Part shown: in pieces, positions 28,244-64,000 of the stretch | Position numbering within the stretch: the first letter of the stretch is position 1 | Layout: each line of letters opens with the position of its first letter | DNA from: Amorphochlora amoebiformis | Lineage: Eukaryota; Cercozoa; Chlorarachniophyceae | Length of the DNA: 64,000 bases | Direction of reading: 5' to 3' | NCBI GenBank assembly: GCA_054601695.1 | Contig: BAAHQB010000049.1 | Coordinates: 682,001 to 746,000 of the forward strand | Notes under the pieces: model-generated | Told to the model about the DNA's origin: nothing | Database searches by the model: none | What the model saw: the letters and a program-made list of their open reading frames with translations, nothing else | Position numbers and translations under genes: made by a program

Positions 28244-28555
28244 ACCCACTAGGCGAATATTATATGATTTCAACCCTCAGAGACAATGTTGTTGGCCGTC
28301 TGTGGATGCTCGTGGCATGCACGCATGCAAGAAATTTAAACAGTTACAAACATTTCCGTCAAAATTGCCTTAGAAGCCGCAACTTGTGGTATCTTGTTCG
28401 TGATTGTATAAATGAACTGCTCCTTACAGTTTGCTTGTACTATTACATACGTACGTTTTCGTATACCCAGTATAAGCATACCATGGTGTACTTATCATGG
28501 TATCATTTAATCTTCGATTAATTACACACCTACTGCTTGTTAATGGTACAATATA

Positions 28556-28628
<73 letters not shown>

Positions 28629-29969
28629 ATATATATGTGTGTGTGTGTATGTATACATATTGTTCAATATACTATGATGATATGTCATGTGTAGACGCCC
28701 GTATGCGAACATACTAGTCTAGATATACATCATAGTTGTAGTACTATATGGCTCTAGCAGCTAATAGGTTATATTCTCTGCTATAGGTACTGTACCGTTT
28801 AATCTGCATACGTATTGTATGCCTCATGATCCTAACCAAACTGACGATCAGCCATATACACTGGATACATTAATCATCTATACGCATGCTTGAATTAGTA
28901 AATCGTATGTACTAAAAATACATATATACACACACACACAAACTTTCATATATATGCATGTACGTACGTAATATACATATATATATCACGAATGATGTGC
29001 GTACGTACGCATGCGCCCTGCCCGATCTGTGTACTACATACTTATAGCTGATTGAGGCTGTGATTGAAAACCGTCGACGTACGTACATCACTAAGACAAA
29101 CTGCAAAACTATTACTGATTTAATTGTAATAAATATATCATCCACACGCACAAGCAGTTGAACGATAACTTAGCATTGTATACGATGGTGTGCGAGGCTA
29201 ACTTCGTACGTATATCGAGCACTACAGATCATACGGTAACCAGTATCTTGCGGCCCGTGAGATCTCTAGGATCTGTTCAGCTTCACTACTAAAAAGCTGG
29301 ATTCGTACTACGTACGTGCTAGACCTAGACTTAAGCTAGAAGAAGATACTAGATACTCTAGATTGTGCATATGCAGCTGCGGCCATTGCACCAGTCACCA
29401 TTAATAGTAACAATTACTAGAATTATACCAGCACGAACTAGACGAACACTAACACTAGATCTAGATATTGTCTAGATTAATATATACTAGATATATCACA
29501 CCAAATCTCAGAGAATATAGTCAGTCTCACGCAAGTTCCAGTCGACACTAAAGTTTAGTATTTATAGTCAATTCAACTCTTAGCACTAAAAACGAAGAGG
29601 ATATCTCCATGTAGTTTAGTTAGCTATGCACGCCACACCAAAGAAACGAGCAGAGTGATCAGCCATCCCGTGTCCGTACATACGTACAAGAGGACTGGTA
29701 TTCATTTCCTTTTTAATAACTCCTAAACAGCCTATCCTATTTTTTCAGGGTAGTTTTCCGAACGCCGCGTCCCTTCCTGGCATACTTGGGGACACTTCTG
29801 AGGAAATATAACACCAAGTTTACGTACAGCGGACTTTTTCAAAATATGTAAATAATGCATATATACATATATATATATATGTGTATATATATATATATAA
29901 GCACATATGAATATATGTGATACATTGGACAACATAATGCTTAGGTATACTATATGTTGGCATATGGTA

Positions 29970-30016
<47 letters not shown>

Positions 30017-30072
30017 GTATAGAGTTATACATACGCATGGATGTGTGTCTTCTTATTGGATATGCATGCGTA

Positions 30073-30119
<47 letters not shown>

Positions 30120-30173
30120 GTACATTATATATTATATAGTATATATATATATATATATCTAAGTATATTATAC

Positions 30174-30227
<54 letters not shown>

Positions 30228-30405
30228 CATTTACACTTATACATACACATGTACTCTCTCTCTCTCTCTCACAAACAGGTATGTACATTGTAATACTGAT
30301 AAAATATATTCAATGTATATATATGTGTATATATGTACATATATATATATATATATGTATATATATGTATATATATGTTCATGTATGTATGAAAAATGAT
30401 TCAAG

Positions 30406-30473
<68 letters not shown>

Positions 30474-30514
30474 CGTATTTGTGTAAGTATATATGTATAT
30501 ATTCACACACACAT

Positions 30515-30570
<56 letters not shown>

Positions 30571-30831
30571 TATATATACATATACAAATATATGTATATT
30601 CATATTTATATGTATATTTATGCATACACATATACAGAGCGTTTTATAGTGTGCATGTGACCCCGGAGGAGGCCTGGCTTGAGGCCTAGTTTTCCCTCGA
30701 GAAGACGACGGCCGCTTCCCATTTCCAGACATTTTGGATCTGTAAGGAATAATATATGTATATGTAATATATATATATATATATATATGTATATGTGTAT
30801 GTATATATTTATATGTATATATTTTTGTATG

Positions 30832-30883
<52 letters not shown>

Positions 30884-30906
30884 CTCTATATAGTATTTGA
30901 ACAAAA

Positions 30907-30990
<84 letters not shown>

Positions 30991-31095
30991 CACGACAATA
31001 AAGGATACAAGAATTCTATAAGATAGGAGAAGCAAACTCTTCAAAATACAACAATATCGCACTCCTATTTAGACATAATAATCGATAAAATTCAA
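28244..31095. other. Convergent spacer between Sec14-like and kinesin genes
   Basis: Mixed-base DNA at 28244-28550 and 28690-29870, with CTAG-rich stretches around 28715 and 29330-29500; AT blocks at 28555-28660, 29875-30620 and 30765-30975. Two islands look exonic but could not be joined: 29750-29850 (+ frame TPRPFLAYLGTLLRKYNTKF after a good CAG acceptor) and 30640-30752 (+ frame [17 protein letters not shown] before a GTAAGG donor; or a minus frame starting [14 protein letters not shown]). They may belong to a small unmodelled gene. Confidence 0.4.
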
Positions 31096-48954
<17,859 letters not shown>

Positions 48955-49482
48955 CTAGACTGTCACCAATGTCATCATGTGAATGTACAGTTGGAATCTA
49001 AATTGTCTTGATCAAATGTCAGTCTCGTCAATCTAGTCGAGGCCCAAATACATCGCTTAATTGCGCTTGCCGGTACCAACTTGTGACAATATCATCGGTA
49101 TCAGTATACAAGATGCATACTAGCATTTGAATAACTAGAATAAGTTCTGGCCGGTCAGTCGGACGCCGTGGCATGTAGATAGGTATATCATCTACATACA
49201 TAGATCATCTAGATCATAGTAAAAATCTAGAAAATGCGTAGAGTCTAATCTCGATTATCTGTCTTAGATTCTAGAGATTGTCAATGCATGATGATTTTAT
49301 TTTTCTACCACCCAGTTCTAGCAGTTGAGTCGGATAATCTAACTAGTTCTAGAATAAGATTCTTATATTTTAGATATTCTATATCTAGCTATATCGCATC
49401 ATGACTAATCAGTAGTAAACGTATTCTAGATGTGTTGTATATATATTACATATATATATATATATATATATATGTATGCATA

Positions 49483-49527
<45 letters not shown>

Positions 49528-49694
49528 TACACTAAGTTTACAATATTCTAGATAATATCATAGCAGTATTAGCCAATTTTTGGGCCAAGCTGGATGGTAA
49601 AATGATGCGGCAGTTTTTTTAAGCATCTCCTATGAGAACGTTAAAATTTGCTGTATGCACCAGCTAGAATTCTATCTAACATCATGACTTCGAA
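48955..49694. other. CTAG-rich convergent spacer
   Basis: Between the stop of the zinc-finger gene (+) and the stop of the 222-aa gene (-). From 48955 to 49440 there are about a dozen CTAG tetramers. An AT block occupies 49440-49525. No exon is seen. Confidence 0.6.
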
Positions 49695-55846
<6,152 letters not shown>

Positions 55847-56579
55847 CCCAACTCCTTAAAAACTTGGGGGTGCAGTGATGTCTTGAAACAGCTGATTTAC
55901 TCAGCAACGGACCAGCTTGAATCAACAAGGATGTTCCTGAGGGAAGCGAGACAGCCAGCACAGTAAGCAAGGTGGTCATCGACAGGAGCACACGTGTGGA
56001 GGGATAGACACGTGGCCTGTGGGATTTTCCGAAATATTAAAAAATCGAAAAAGTGTTTGGAGAAAATAGCAAAATCTGGCAAAAAAACCCGGTAGTCACT
56101 GGGTAGTGACAATTGCCAGCATTTCAAACCTCTAATAGATATCCCCTGATGGCATGGGTTCCCTGATGCCGCACAGCTGAACATCTCTTCCATGGGCCTA
56201 ATATGTCTGGATTAATTTTGGGAAGTATACGTAAAGCAGTTAAGTCTTGATGGACGGTACTGTAGACTGGCAGTAGTGGCTGGCACCCTTGTGGCTGGCA
56301 CACTTGTACAATGCGATACTTCTTACATTTCTGAAGACAACAGCATCCCTGTGGATCTCGCAAGGCATTTCGAACAGCATGGAGATGAAAGCAAAAGCCC
56401 TGGAAAACCAACATGTATTCCCTTCAATGAACATAAACTTCACAAACAACCGCAACTTAAAAATCAGATTTAAACACTTCCTCGCCAGTGAAATCTGACA
56501 CGATCAATCCTCCTTGAAAGACACCCTTGTCCTTCAAGCACTTATGCATCGCTATATGTCAATCTGAATCACAAATGAG
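55847..56579. promoter_or_regulatory. Repeat-free divergent region, 222-aa / cysteine-rich genes
   Basis: About 730 bp without AT repeats between the start of the 222-aa gene (leftward) and the first confident exon of the cysteine-rich gene (rightward). It should contain both promoters and the missing first exon of the cysteine-rich gene. Open frames on both strands around 56130-56500 could be part of it, but none is decided by splice phase. Confidence 0.4.
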
Positions 56580-58903
<2,324 letters not shown>

Positions 58904-59595
58904 TAACTTATGATGCGCCATCGATAGTTGGACCGCTTTTTAGCTAGGAACCTGGATCATTCTAGGTACTACTAGTGTACTAGTAGTAGCTACAAATTTA
59001 CAATCAGTCGGAAAACTCTAGTAACTGTAAACGTTTCGCCTTCAGCTCCTATCAGGATTCCTACATGACCTAGATGACTCTAAAGAAGTCATCATCTAGA
59101 TGATGATCTGATGAGATACATATAAATCATTATATCAGTAAATCTAGTAAATATACATATATTCATACGATATCTAGGATATGTATATAAGACTAGTAGA
59201 TACTAGAGATACAATTCATGCTGAAGTTTATACCTAATTAAAAGTCTCTAGAGTCACAGTATAATTATTAAATGCTTTGAACTTCATATCTAGAGTATAT
59301 ATATATCTAGTATCTAGAGTATATATATATACTAGATATACTAGATCTAGTAAATCTAGTAAATATATAAGAGTCTGTTGTAGAAGTATATAAGTTTCCT
59401 GCTATGCGCGTGTAGTCTAGGTAGTACGTAGTATTTTACTAGTATCTAGAGTATCTACGTAGAGGTAGTAGAGTAGACAGAGTAGATCTAGAGTAGATCT
59501 AGTAGATTTAGAGTATAATCCGTGAAGTGATCTATAGATATTCGAATCGTACATTAATGTAGAATAATCTTAAAACTCCACGTAAATTGTAGCGA
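58904..59595. other. CTAG-rich convergent spacer
   Basis: The 692-bp gap between the stop codons of the cysteine-rich gene (+) and the repeated-unit gene (-) carries more than 20 CTAG tetramers, with local runs such as TAGATCTAGAGTAGATCTAG near 59480. There is no exon and no long AT run. Confidence 0.75.
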
Positions 59596-63879
<4,284 letters not shown>

Positions 63880-63933
63880 CTGGATATATATATATATATA
63901 TATTTGTATATATATATATATTATATATTATAT

Positions 63934-63983
<50 letters not shown>

Positions 63984-64000
63984 GTAGCATACATGAGTAT

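Noticed and set aside
30640-30735. Start of a histone H2A-like protein (MSGNGK...) on the minus strand
   Set aside because: Only the first residues resemble a histone tail; no histone fold follows and no exon joins in phase.

Overview
This is nuclear DNA of a microbial eukaryote, most likely a flagellated protist. The evidence is: genes cut into many short exons by GT-AG introns, a mitochondrial COX16, a kinesin-14, a Sec14-like protein, C2H2 fingers, TTAGGG-type repeats, and no bacterial gene organisation. The two repeated-domain protein types near the right end resemble proteins I remember from haptophyte, stramenopile and green-alga genomes, but the sequence alone does not fix the lineage. 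Most long open frames (runs of Tyr/Ile, His/Thr, Leu/Ser or Asn/Pro) are translations of (TA)n, (CA)n, (CT)n and (CCCTAA)n repeats and are not genes. Real coding sequence sits in short mixed-base islands. I joined these by splice site and reading phase; all joins below stay in frame.

Left third (1-18.6 kb): an intronless unknown ORF (+, 521-1363); the C-terminal exons of a 2OG-Fe(II) oxygenase (+, 2525-6742), one of whose introns is wholly telomere-like; minisatellites and AT DNA; COX16 (-, 11278-10395), head-to-head with a large coiled-coil protein (+, about 11531-15655); then a spacer with TTAGGG-like repeats.

Middle (18.6-49 kb): a 15-exon CRAL-TRIO/Sec14-like gene (+, 18655-28243, 414 aa); a complete 34-exon C-terminal-motor kinesin with an N-terminal CEP164-like WW domain (-, 44553-31096, 886 aa); head-to-head with it, a 7-exon C2H2 zinc-finger gene (+, 44462-48954, 280 aa).

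Right (49-64 kb): an unrecognised 222-aa, 8-exon gene (-, 55846-49695); a cysteine-rich conserved protist-type protein (+, about 56580-58903, 5' end not found); and the 3' part of a gene encoding repeated barrel-like units with an R-P-[DE]-x-N-G signature (-, 63879-59596, continuing beyond the window).

Theme: introns carry nearly all the simple repeats (AT microsatellite, telomere-like arrays, CT/GA tracts, SINEs), often running right up to the splice sites. Spacers between convergent 3' ends are instead rich in the tetramer CTAG. Divergent gene pairs share short promoter regions free of repeats. The genes do not form one pathway; kinesin, coiled-coil and WW features point to a cytoskeletal or centrosomal cell biology.
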